A stretch of 64,000 nt of DNA from Bremerella sp. TYQ1 (GTDB lineage Bacteria; Planctomycetota; Planctomycetia; Pirellulales; Pirellulaceae): NCBI RefSeq assembly GCF_020150455.1, contig NZ_CP083740.1:1-64000 (forward strand). The letters run 5' to 3'. Of this stretch, positions 39,613 through 47,604 are shown in pieces. Position numbers and translations under genes: made by a program. The notes under the pieces are model-generated. The model was not told the origin of the DNA. It did not search any database and saw only the letters and a list, made by a program, of their open reading frames with translations. Positions within the stretch are counted from its first letter, which is position 1; the number at the start of each line of letters is the position of its first letter.

Positions 39613-40500
39613 ATGGCAACCGACGCAGATGTCATTAGACCGACGCCCGAAGAAGCGATTTCAGTAACCGTTATTGAGTCTAACGCAGGTTGGTTCGATC
39701 TCGACTTTAAAGAGCTTTGGCGATACCGAGAATTGCTGCTTCTCCTTGCATGGCGCGATGTCGCAGTTCGCTACAAGCAAACCGAGCTTGGGATTGTCTG
39801 GGTGCTTTTACAGCCACTGCTCACTACTGGAATTTTTGCAGTGCTGTTCCAGTTGCTATTAGGTGTTGGGGACAAGATGAGTCCCAGTGGTGTGCCGTAC
39901 TTCGTGTCAACATTTTGTGCGATGTTGCCATGGCAGTTGTTTGCCGAATCACTAACCCGATCAGGTACGTGCATCATTCAAAACGCGAGCATGCTTCAGA
40001 AGATTTATTTTCCACGGTTAGTGCTTCCGCTTTCTGCAACGATTGGCTGCTTGGTAGACTTCGCGATCGCATTGTTAGCACTTGCATGCCTGATGGCCTT
40101 TTATGGTGTTGTGCCATCGATCGCGGTACTGACTCTTCCATTCTTTATTCTATTGGCTTTGATGGCATCGATGGCGATGGGATTATGGCTCTCCTCGCTA
40201 TCCGCGATGTACCGCGACTTTTTGTACGTACAGCCATTTCTTATTCGAGTCGGCATGTTTGTCAGTCCAGTGATTTATTCCACCGCGTCGCTCGAACAAA
40301 AGCTACCTGGCTGGGCTTTGGTCATTTACGGCCTGAACCCCATGGCCGGAGCGATTGAAGGGTTTCGTTGGGCTCTTCTCGGTCATGGTCAATTTTCCCC
40401 GTTGGTGATCATTCCCTCGGTCATTTCCACGTTGTTTGTGCTGCTAAGTGGCATGTGGTACTTCAGTCGCATGGAACAACAAGTTGTTGATGTGGTTTAG
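39613..40500 (+). CDS. wzm: Polysaccharide ABC exporter permease (Wzm-like)
   Basis: 295-residue ABC-2 type permease with about six membrane helices. The N-terminal cytoplasmic LWRYRELLLLLAWRDVAVRYKQTELGIVWVLLQPL is the characteristic Wzm/KpsM/TagG amphipathic-helix signature. It forms the membrane channel that moves undecaprenyl-linked O-antigen or capsule chains across the inner membrane. The Wzt-like ATPase gene follows after 50 bases. The symbol is used in the family sense. Confidence 0.92.
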   Translation: MATDADVIRPTPEEAISVTVIESNAGWFDLDFKELWRYRELLLLLAWRDVAVRYKQTELGIVWVLLQPLLTTGIFAVLFQLLLGVGDKMSPSGVPYFVSTFCAMLPWQLFAESLTRSGTCIIQNASMLQKIYFPRLVLPLSATIGCLVDFAIALLALACLMAFYGVVPSIAVLTLPFFILLALMASMAMGLWLSSLSAMYRDFLYVQPFLIRVGMFVSPVIYSTASLEQKLPGWALVIYGLNPMAGAIEGFRWALLGHGQFSPLVIIPSVISTLFVLLSGMWYFSRMEQQVVDVV

Positions 40501-40550
40501 TTGTTTGGTTATCTGCCTACTCGTCACTAATTTTGGGAAGTTGCTTTTTT

Positions 40551-41876
40551 ATGTCAGATGTCGTCATTCAAGCTGAACACCTAAGCAAAAGGTATCAGCT
40601 TGGGCAAAGACAATCTTATGCAACTTTTAGGGAGCTCATTCGGTGGGGAGCTCAAATGCCTACACGTGCGTTACGTAAAAGCGTAGACGGAATTCGCGGC
40701 CAAAATTCCGTAGATGAAACGCACAGTAAGCGTGAAGTATGGGCGCTGAAGGATGCCACGTTTCAGATTCGTCGCGGCGAAGTTGTTGGAGTAATTGGAA
40801 GAAACGGTGCCGGAAAAAGTACGTTACTAAAAATCCTCACTCGTATTACGAAGCCAACAAGCGGTAGGGCTGAAATCCGCGGCCGTGTCGGCAGTTTGCT
40901 TGAGGTAGGGACAGGCTTCCATCCAGAACTTTCGGGACGCGAAAACATTTTTTTTAACGGCGTTATTCTTGGGATGCGACGCCAGGAAATCATTCAAAAG
41001 TTCGACGAGATCGTTGAGTTCTCAGGTGTTGAAAAGTTCCTCGATACGCCTGTTAAACGATATTCCAGCGGAATGCGAGTTCGCTTGGCGTTTGCCGTTG
41101 CTGCGCATCTTCATCCAGAGATTCTTTTAATTGATGAAGTCTTGGCGGTAGGGGATGCCGAATTTCAAAAGCGTTGCCTCGGAAAGATGCAAGACGTGGC
41201 TACAAGCGGGCGAACCGTAATTTTCGTCAGCCATAACATGGGAGCCATACAGTCGCTTTGCTCGCGATGCTTTACACTAAAAAATGGTTCTATCGATTTC
41301 GTTGGTGAACCTATAGAAGCAGTTGATCGTTACTTGGCCAATTCTCAAGAGTTTGAATCTGAAATTGATTTAGCTATTTTGCCTCGCGACTCTAGGTCAA
41401 CGTCTTCCGTTTTTCAGCGGGTGTCGATCGCAGTAAATGGAGTTAGGTCCGGATATATGAACACCGGCGACTCTATTTCATTCAAACTAAAGCTGAGAAT
41501 CCCAGATCAAACCCTCGGCGCTCGATTAGCAATTGGAATTTCGAATTTTGCAGGTCATCGGATTTTCACTCTTGATACACGGTCTTCTGATGTGTCAGTA
41601 GAGTTTACGCCCGGCGAAACGTGCATCGAATGTGACTTGCCTTCGCTCTTTCTGGCGCCAGGTGCGTACACGGCAACTCTCTATTTTAACACTTCCGCTG
41701 GTCACTGCGATCATCTAGTCGATGTGATCGGGTTTGGCGTTCGCGCAGTTAAATCGCAGGCATCTACGGTAATTCCTAAACTGGTAGGTGATTGGTTAAT
41801 TCCAGCGAATTGGCATTTAGCGTCGGATGTGATCAGTCGCTCAAGTCCTAGTGCTGCCAAAACAAATTCCAGGTAA
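40551..41876 (+). CDS. wzt: Polysaccharide ABC exporter ATPase with carbohydrate-binding C-terminus (Wzt-like)
   Basis: About 441 residues from ATG 40551 (an in-frame TTG at 40533 is less likely). The ATPase domain has Walker A GRNGAGKST, signature RYSSGMRVRLAFAVAAH and Walker B ILLIDEVLAVGDAEF. Residues about 275-430 form a beta-sandwich like the C-terminal domain of Wzt proteins that recognise a modified non-reducing end of the O-antigen before export. Its presence implies capped chains and export coupled to termination. The capping enzyme is not evident nearby. Confidence 0.92.
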   Translation: MSDVVIQAEHLSKRYQLGQRQSYATFRELIRWGAQMPTRALRKSVDGIRGQNSVDETHSKREVWALKDATFQIRRGEVVGVIGRNGAGKSTLLKILTRITKPTSGRAEIRGRVGSLLEVGTGFHPELSGRENIFFNGVILGMRRQEIIQKFDEIVEFSGVEKFLDTPVKRYSSGMRVRLAFAVAAHLHPEILLIDEVLAVGDAEFQKRCLGKMQDVATSGRTVIFVSHNMGAIQSLCSRCFTLKNGSIDFVGEPIEAVDRYLANSQEFESEIDLAILPRDSRSTSSVFQRVSIAVNGVRSGYMNTGDSISFKLKLRIPDQTLGARLAIGISNFAGHRIFTLDTRSSDVSVEFTPGETCIECDLPSLFLAPGAYTATLYFNTSAGHCDHLVDVIGFGVRAVKSQASTVIPKLVGDWLIPANWHLASDVISRSSPSAAKTNSR

Positions 41877-41935
41877 ATAAAGAAGCCAAAGCTGCCCATA
41901 GGCCAGTCGTCAGACATCTGCAGAAGATAACATCC

Positions 41936-43159
41936 ATGCAATTGCCTCAGCCCCTTACCGATCAAGTTGAAGAGGCAATTAAGAAACTGGACCTATGGGT
42001 AAGGCGACGTGATTTCAAAGGATACGATCCTTATGACCTCGCCGAATTGCAACGCTGTTGGGGTAATCGCGTCTCTCGCATTCCCTTGGCGGACCGGATT
42101 TCCGGCATTGTTATTCGATTAATGTGGCCCTATGAAGCCGGACGAAGGGTTTTAGGGGCAAAGCCCACATATAACGCCAAAGGCTTGGGGCTTTTTTTGC
42201 AGGCTTACTGCAATCTATTTCGCGTCACGCAGATCAACGAGTTTCGTGACGTAGCTATCACCATTGGTGAGAAACTACTCGAGCTAAGTCTTGCACCTAA
42301 GTATCCTTTTGGCTGGGGGCATACTTTTGACTGGCAAAGCCGTGTGTTTTTTCCAGCAGGTACGCCATTCGGCACGATCTGTTGCGAAGTTGGGCAGGGG
42401 TTCTGCGAATTATTCGCAATCACCAACGACGAACAATGGCTGGATACGGTTGTTGGCATTTCGAAGCACCTGACAACGAACCATCGTATGGACTACTCGG
42501 TGGAGCAAGATGCTGTTTGCTTTAGTTATTCACCAATTGATGACTTTCACGTTCACAACGCCAATCTGTTAATTGGCAGTTTCCTGGCTCGCGTCGGAAA
42601 ATTGACATCGAATGCGCACTTTACGAATGTTTCACGGATGTGCGTTAACTATGCATTGAATGAAATGGACGAGGATGGCGGTCTCAATTATTGGGCGAAA
42701 GACCAGACAATTAAGAATCATCAGGACAACTATCATACAGGATTTGAGGTAAGAAGTTTGCTGATGATTGGTCAGCAATCCAATGACCGAAATGCGTTTC
42801 AAGCAGCCCTCCGGAGATATGACTACTATGTCGCGAATTTCATTGGACGAGAAGGGCAGCCGAGGCGAAGTCCACAATTGGACGAGTTAATTGACATACA
42901 TGGATGTGCAGAAGCATTACTTGTTCATACTGCCATGTTGCATTTTCACGAAGATGCGTACGGCCATCTGCTGAATTCACTCCGATGGGTTCTCCACAAT
43001 ACGCAGAATCGCGACGGGTCGTATTGTTATCAATTGGTTCGCAAAAAAACGCATCACAGGTACGTTGCCAATCGAATGCCGTATATGCGATGGGGTCAGG
43101 CATGGATGTTGCTTGCATTGTCAAAGGTTCTAGAAGTCAATGCATGTAGTGATGGGTAG
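41936..43159 (+). CDS. Alpha/alpha-barrel protein in polysaccharide locus, function unknown
   Basis: 407 residues, no signal peptide, rich in Trp/Tyr/His. The alternation of helical hairpins with conserved aromatic turns (YPFGWGHTFDWQSRVFFPAGTP, FHVHNANLLIGSFLARVG, NYHTGFEVRSLLMIG, DIHGCAEALLVHTA, RMPYMRWGQAWMLLAL) is what six-hairpin glycosidase-like folds look like. It could be a lyase, hydrolase or epimerase acting on the polymer or a lipid-linked precursor, but I cannot name a family with confidence. Being between wzt and a glycosyltransferase, and cytoplasmic, a role in chain synthesis or repair fits better than degradation. Confidence 0.7.
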   Translation: MQLPQPLTDQVEEAIKKLDLWVRRRDFKGYDPYDLAELQRCWGNRVSRIPLADRISGIVIRLMWPYEAGRRVLGAKPTYNAKGLGLFLQAYCNLFRVTQINEFRDVAITIGEKLLELSLAPKYPFGWGHTFDWQSRVFFPAGTPFGTICCEVGQGFCELFAITNDEQWLDTVVGISKHLTTNHRMDYSVEQDAVCFSYSPIDDFHVHNANLLIGSFLARVGKLTSNAHFTNVSRMCVNYALNEMDEDGGLNYWAKDQTIKNHQDNYHTGFEVRSLLMIGQQSNDRNAFQAALRRYDYYVANFIGREGQPRRSPQLDELIDIHGCAEALLVHTAMLHFHEDAYGHLLNSLRWVLHNTQNRDGSYCYQLVRKKTHHRYVANRMPYMRWGQAWMLLALSKVLEVNACSDG

Positions 43160-43275
43160 GGTAAAGCAGGAATAGTATGGGTATGTATATGGTAGTAGGT
43201 GGTTTTTGTGGGTTCTGTTAAGTTGTAATGAGTTATTGTTTGGCCACGCGATGTGTACTTGAAGAATGGAATTCG

Positions 43276-44496
43276 ATGTCCAGGATAGTTGTTTTTTCTC
43301 GTTCCGATCTTTCTCGTGATCCCAGGGTCAAGCGGCAATTAAGCACGCTCTGCAACAGCCACGAAGTTATTCCGGTTGGATTCAATCCCCCTGTCGATGA
43401 GTTCAAGGAGGCGATAGACATCTCGGATGTCGTGATATTAGAGATCGCTGGAAAAAACAGGATTGAGAAGATTCGTTCTTTAGTGAAAGCGAAAGGGCTT
43501 TGGTCAGCGGGCAATATGTTGCTTGGGATTGTTTCCGAGCAATGGCTGATGGCGTTGCCGGTGATTGGATTTCATCTGCATACTCTTATCGAGACCCAAA
43601 TTGTTCGCAGATCGCTGGTAAGGAAGTTACGGAGTAATAAGGCTGATTTAATTTTGGCAAATGACCTTTCGGCTTTGGCTGTCTGCGTTTGTGCTAAGGG
43701 GCATTCCAAGCTTCTGTTTGACGCCCACGAGTTTTCGCCTGAGCAGTTTCCCGGCGGACAGAAAGCAAGTGTGCAGAATCGCTACGCCACTTGGCTTCTT
43801 AAGAGGTATCTTCCCAAATGCGATCAAATAACAACTGTGTCGGAGGGCATCGCAGATGAGTACAGTCGGGTCTTTGGCATTGAACAGCCGCCGCTGATCA
43901 AGAATGCGAGAGGCTTTGAATCTTTAGAGCCGAAATTAACTCCAGGAGAAAAAATACGACTAGTCCATCATGGCGCAGCAAGCCGACATCGCAGCATTGA
44001 GCTATTGATCCAAGCAATGTCGCATTTGGATGAACGTTTCACTTTGGATTTATTTCTCGTCGGAAGTGATTCACAGTATCTCAATGAATTGAAATCCTTA
44101 GCCAGCGATGACCCAAGAATTCACTTTCAAGATCCAGTCAAATTCGATGATATTCCCAGAGTGCTGAATGGTTATGACTGCGGAATATCTTTATTGCCGC
44201 CGGTGTCTTTTAATCATGAGCATGCCCTGCCCAACAAGTTCTTTGAATTTGTACAGGGGCGGCTCTGTCTTGCCGTAGGGCCATCGCCGGAAATGGCACG
44301 ACTTGTCAAGAGTTATGACTTGGGAGTTGTTACAGACGACTTTACGCCGCAGTCTCTGGCCACATCTCTTTCACAACTTAACGCCGAAAAGGTGATGCGT
44401 TACAAAGAAAATTCACATCGCGCCGCAAGAGAGTTGAGCGCTGAGCACGATATGAAGCGTTTGCGTGAGATCGTAGAGGGAGTACTCGCGGAATAG
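43276..44496 (+). CDS. Glycosyltransferase, GT4-like
   Basis: About 406 residues from ATG 43276 (MSRIVVFSRSDLSRDPRVKRQL); the frame extends to 43228 without a good ribosome-binding site. GT-B fold: the N-terminal domain has KLLFDAHEFSPEQFPGG, typical of several capsule glycosyltransferases. The C-terminal domain has IRLVHHGAASRHRSIELLIQAM and DCGISLLPPVSFNHEHALPNKFFEFVQGRLCLAVG, where the usual E-x7-E has become a PNKFFEF motif. Last gene of the + strand export/assembly unit. The sugar specificity is unknown. Confidence 0.85.
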   Translation: MSRIVVFSRSDLSRDPRVKRQLSTLCNSHEVIPVGFNPPVDEFKEAIDISDVVILEIAGKNRIEKIRSLVKAKGLWSAGNMLLGIVSEQWLMALPVIGFHLHTLIETQIVRRSLVRKLRSNKADLILANDLSALAVCVCAKGHSKLLFDAHEFSPEQFPGGQKASVQNRYATWLLKRYLPKCDQITTVSEGIADEYSRVFGIEQPPLIKNARGFESLEPKLTPGEKIRLVHHGAASRHRSIELLIQAMSHLDERFTLDLFLVGSDSQYLNELKSLASDDPRIHFQDPVKFDDIPRVLNGYDCGISLLPPVSFNHEHALPNKFFEFVQGRLCLAVGPSPEMARLVKSYDLGVVTDDFTPQSLATSLSQLNAEKVMRYKENSHRAARELSAEHDMKRLREIVEGVLAE

Positions 44497-44948
44497 GCAA
44501 ATTGCTGTGAGCAGGTGACGAATGAACGCCGTTTTCCGATTGTCTCGGAATACTTCCTCATTGTTACGCGGTCAGATGCCTGGATGAGTTAAAATATGAG
44601 CAAGTCATTCGTGCGATTGCAAAAAAATAAGGCTCGCCGCAAAGCCTTCCAGTTGAAGACCTTACGGCGAGCCTTATTTCAAAAGCGGAGAGAACGGGAT
44701 TCGTTCGAGCCGTTCGCGCAAGTCGTTGTAAACAAGTGACTTAGGTCGAAGCTCTTGCCCCTGCAAGGATTTAGGGCTTATCAGCTGTTATGGCATAGAA
44801 TACCGTCCTCTCACCTCTTGCGACGTGTTTTGGCACACTGTGCCATTCACTCTGTACTGGACGACTACGGGAATCATCCTGCCATAGGCGAGATGCAAGT
44901 AGCGTGAAGGGAAGGGTAGTCATGGACATAATCTCTTGGGAGATCTCC
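44497..44948. other. Intergenic region left of the recombinase
   Basis: About 450 bases containing the 15-bp inverted repeat at 44625-44679 and probably the recombinase promoter. If the island is an integrated element, one attachment site is expected in or near this stretch; the short core of serine-recombinase sites cannot be recognised by eye. Confidence 0.45.
44625..44679. terminator. Perfect 15-bp inverted repeat between polysaccharide locus and recombinase
   Basis: AAATAAGGCTCGCCG and its exact complement flank a 25-base loop. On the minus strand it is followed by TTTTTTT, a strong terminator reading leftward. On the plus strand it closes the glycosyltransferase transcript 130 bases after its stop, with a weaker U-run. 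It therefore works as a bidirectional insulator at the left side of the island. Confidence 0.7.
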
Positions 44949-46883
44949 ATGATTTCTTTTTCCGGTGGAATTCCTTCACCAAAGAATGGCCTCACATACT
45001 TGGTCCTGATCGTGGCCCGCATCTCGACGGTCCATCAGGATACGCGTAGCCTTGAAGATCAGATCGCAATCTGTTCCAAATGGTGTGAAGACAACCTTGA
45101 TCAGAAATTCGTAGTCAAGGTCATTCAAAGCCGGGGAAGTGGCGAACTGCTTGATCGCACGGAACTGAATGAAATCGAAGAGGCGATCGAGTCAGGCCGA
45201 TTTGATCTGTTCATGGCGGAGGACTTGGCTCGAATCTGTCGCCGAAATCGGGCGATTGATTTCTTGGAATTGGCCGAAGACCACGATACTCGGGTCGTAA
45301 TGCTAAACGACAACTTAGACACCGTTAACGAGGATTGGCGCCTGAAAGCCAGCTTCGCGACGATGCACCATGAACAGTCGAATTCGGATACCTCTAAACG
45401 AATTACGCGAAGTATTCGAAACCGATTTCTTCAGGGGATGATCCAAACGGTACCGAAGGGGTATATCAAGCCTTTTCCCAAAGCTCTCGATGCGGATGTG
45501 ACGAAGGATCCCGATGCAGAGCCGATCGTTATGGAGATCATTTCGCGACTTGAGAAGGGAGAGTCCTACTCGATGGTGGCGGATTTTCTCAACGAGAATC
45601 AAGTCCCGAAAGGTCCGTTTGGTCGCTCGAAAAAATGGACTGCAGCTGCTGTCTCGGGACTGATTCACAATCCAATTCTGAAGGGTATCCGGGAAGCAGG
45701 CCGTAAGATGGCCAAGCGGAACAATAAGTCTGGTAAACGACGCTCCGTAAAGGCTCCGCCAGAGAATCTTCAAGTCCGAAAAGTTCCGCATTTGGCTTAC
45801 ATTGATGCCGAGCGATATGACCGTCTCCTCCGAAAGCTCGACGCAAAGAACGCACCGTTTCGGCGCAAGAAGGTGAACGGCCGCGATTCTCGAGCCAACG
45901 TTCCCAAGAAACGCACGCGTTTTCCTGGTCAGCAAGTGTTCTGCGCTGTCTGCGGTCATCCAATGCAGTGGGGAGGGCATGGCCAAGTGGACCACATGGT
46001 TTGCAAGGGGGCTCGTGACTACCATTGCTGGCAAAGTGCGACCTTCGATGGGCTTCTTGCATCTGCGAAGATTCTGACGGCTGTCTATGAAGTATGCGAC
46101 AAGTTGCCGAATTTCCCAGAAACGCTTCAGAACCAAGTGCGAGATGAATTTCAAGCTCTGACTAACACGCGAGAGTCAGAGCGGAACCAGATTGAAAAGC
46201 GGATCGACAAGCTTACACGTGACCTGAATCGCTTGGTCGAGTTCATTCTGAATGGCAAGGGCTCTGACTTTGTTTCCCAGAAGATTGCTGAAACCGAGGC
46301 CGAGTTGGAGCAGGCGAAGTTAGAACTGCAAGAACTAGAGTCACGTCCTAGCGTGGCGCCGGTGCTTCCGACTTCCGATCAGGTACGAGAACTAGCCAAG
46401 GAGGCGATCGCCAAAGGTTCGGTGTGTCCATATGAACTTAGCCGAGTGATGCGCAAGTTGATCCCACGTATCGAGGCTCATCCCATGCGTCTCTGCGACG
46501 GCGGGGCGATCGTCATTCGCGCGAAGTTTCAGCTGAATCTATGTTCGTTGGTTCCTGGATTGAACGACCTTACGTTGGCGCGAGAAGTCATGACGCCGTC
46601 GCTTGAGGTGGACCTGTTCGAGCCAGTTCAGCGTGAAGCGTTTCGAGAGCGTGTTATCGCGCTCCGAGACGGGGGCATGAAACAACGCGACATTGCCGCC
46701 GAACTAGGGATCACCCTGCCAGCGGTGCAGAATGCAGCCAAATTGCAGGCTGAAATGGATTCAATGGGCCTGCAAGATCCATACATCCCGGTGACCGAGG
46801 CTCCGATGAACCTCAATCGTATGCGACGGCACTTGCATCCGCGATTTGAGTTTCAAACCTATGAACCTGGCAATCAGGACTAA
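44949..46883 (+). CDS. Large serine site-specific recombinase
   Basis: About 644 residues from ATG 44949 (GGGAG six bases upstream; ATG 44922 is an alternative with AAGGG). Resolvase-type catalytic domain: VARISTVHQDTRSLEDQ with the nucleophilic Ser, LLDRTELNEIEEAI, and DLFMAEDLARICRRN. The recombinase domain follows, then a zinc ribbon (FCAVCGHPMQW and CKGARDYHC), then a long coiled coil (about residues 395-465). Near the C-terminus is a helix-turn-helix like MKQRDIAAELGITLPAVQNAAK. Large serine recombinases integrate phages and mobile islands using short att sites. It is intact, and is the main evidence that the downstream block is mobile or once was. Confidence 0.93.
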   Translation: MISFSGGIPSPKNGLTYLVLIVARISTVHQDTRSLEDQIAICSKWCEDNLDQKFVVKVIQSRGSGELLDRTELNEIEEAIESGRFDLFMAEDLARICRRNRAIDFLELAEDHDTRVVMLNDNLDTVNEDWRLKASFATMHHEQSNSDTSKRITRSIRNRFLQGMIQTVPKGYIKPFPKALDADVTKDPDAEPIVMEIISRLEKGESYSMVADFLNENQVPKGPFGRSKKWTAAAVSGLIHNPILKGIREAGRKMAKRNNKSGKRRSVKAPPENLQVRKVPHLAYIDAERYDRLLRKLDAKNAPFRRKKVNGRDSRANVPKKRTRFPGQQVFCAVCGHPMQWGGHGQVDHMVCKGARDYHCWQSATFDGLLASAKILTAVYEVCDKLPNFPETLQNQVRDEFQALTNTRESERNQIEKRIDKLTRDLNRLVEFILNGKGSDFVSQKIAETEAELEQAKLELQELESRPSVAPVLPTSDQVRELAKEAIAKGSVCPYELSRVMRKLIPRIEAHPMRLCDGGAIVIRAKFQLNLCSLVPGLNDLTLAREVMTPSLEVDLFEPVQREAFRERVIALRDGGMKQRDIAAELGITLPAVQNAAKLQAEMDSMGLQDPYIPVTEAPMNLNRMRRHLHPRFEFQTYEPGNQD

Positions 46884-46914
46884 TCTCTTTGCCAAACAAT
46901 TCGATGTTTCCTCT

Positions 46915-46947
46915 AAGCCCACGGTGAACTTCTCCGGGGGCTTTTTT
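46915..46947 (+). terminator. Rho-independent terminator of the recombinase gene
   Basis: AAGCCC-a-CGG and CCG-g-GGGCTT form a 9-bp stem with one mismatch, followed by a run of T. It begins 31 bases after the recombinase stop and separates it from the small gene that follows. Confidence 0.82.
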
Positions 46948-46973
46948 ATGCGCATAATTCAGTTGGAGGACCT

Positions 46974-47135
46974 ATGTCAGAGAACAGGCCGAATAATTCG
47001 ACCGACAACAGTCATGCCACAGAACCCATTGCGAACGCAATGTCGCAGTTTATTCAACTGATTGCTAAGACGGTAGCTCGCCAGCTAAGCGAAGAGTTAG
47101 TCGCTGGCGATGATGATCAATTTGAACAATTGTAG
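46974..47135 (+). CDS. Small 53-aa protein downstream of the recombinase
   Basis: A short gene with an excellent Shine-Dalgarno (TTGGAGGACCT then ATG). The product has a polar N-terminus (SENRPNNSTDNSH), one amphipathic helix (EPIANAMSQFIQLIAKTVARQL) and an acidic tail (EELVAGDDDQFEQL). It starts 26 bases after the recombinase terminator. I do not know the family. The position next to the recombinase suggests a recombination directionality factor or a regulator, but excisionases are usually basic and this is acidic, so the role is open. Confidence 0.6.
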   Translation: MSENRPNNSTDNSHATEPIANAMSQFIQLIAKTVARQLSEELVAGDDDQFEQL

Positions 47136-47604
47136 CTGAAGACGCCATTCGACAGCAGAACTTGTTTTGTGGTATTCACCGCGATGATCGACATTCCCGC
47201 GGCCGGTTACCAGATGATTCATATCGCTTCCCTGGAACGATCTTAGATAGTAGACTTGGGGGATGGCGAGCAACTATCTTGCTACGTCCATTTTAACACA
47301 TTAATGGAATACGTTATTCATGAACGGCTGACCCAACGTCGGCCAGACATCTCGATATGACGCGTGAGCGTTGGAAAACTGCTTCGTCCCGAAACCGCCA
47401 ACTTGAGCCCTCGGGCTCTCGAACGACAGAAAGCAGCAACCTGTACCGCGTCCCCGAAAGGGGACGTCGGCCGGGTGCTGTTCTGTCGTGCCTCTTGGCG
47501 GAGGTCGGGACGAGCGGACTTGGTTCGGCGTCCCTTTTTCTATGCGTCGAGCCATCTTCCTCCGCTTGCGTGATCCCTAACTCTCTTATCCTTGAGGAGC
47601 GATC
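47136..47604 (+). other. Intergenic region with structured leader
   Basis: About 470 bases between the 53-aa gene and the secreted-protein gene. The first 260 bases show no gene. From about 47405 to 47540 the sequence is strongly self-complementary (listed separately). A good GAGGAG ribosome-binding site precedes the gene at 47605. Confidence 0.5.
47405..47539 (+). ncRNA. Putative structured leader or small RNA with terminator/antiterminator halves
   Basis: Three hairpins in a row. (1) 47405-47418: GAGCC / GGCTC. (2) 47423-47489: a long stem with outer ACGACAGAA / TTCTGTCGT, middle CAGCA / TGCTG, and a tip CGTCCCC-GAAA-GGGGACG closing on a GNRA tetraloop. (3) 47507-47539: GGGACG / CGTCCC followed by TTTTT, a terminator shape. 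GGGACG and CGTCCC each occur twice, so the second arm of hairpin 2 can instead pair with the last arm of hairpin 3, which would break the terminator. This is the layout of an attenuator, 65 bases before the gene at 47605; it could equally be a free small RNA. Confidence 0.55.

Noticed and set aside
45315..46154. 279-aa frame on the minus strand
   Set aside because: Antisense within the serine recombinase; no motifs.
46846..47061. 71-aa + strand frame over the recombinase end
   Set aside because: It would read through the terminator; the 53-aa frame at 46974 has the good ribosome-binding site instead.
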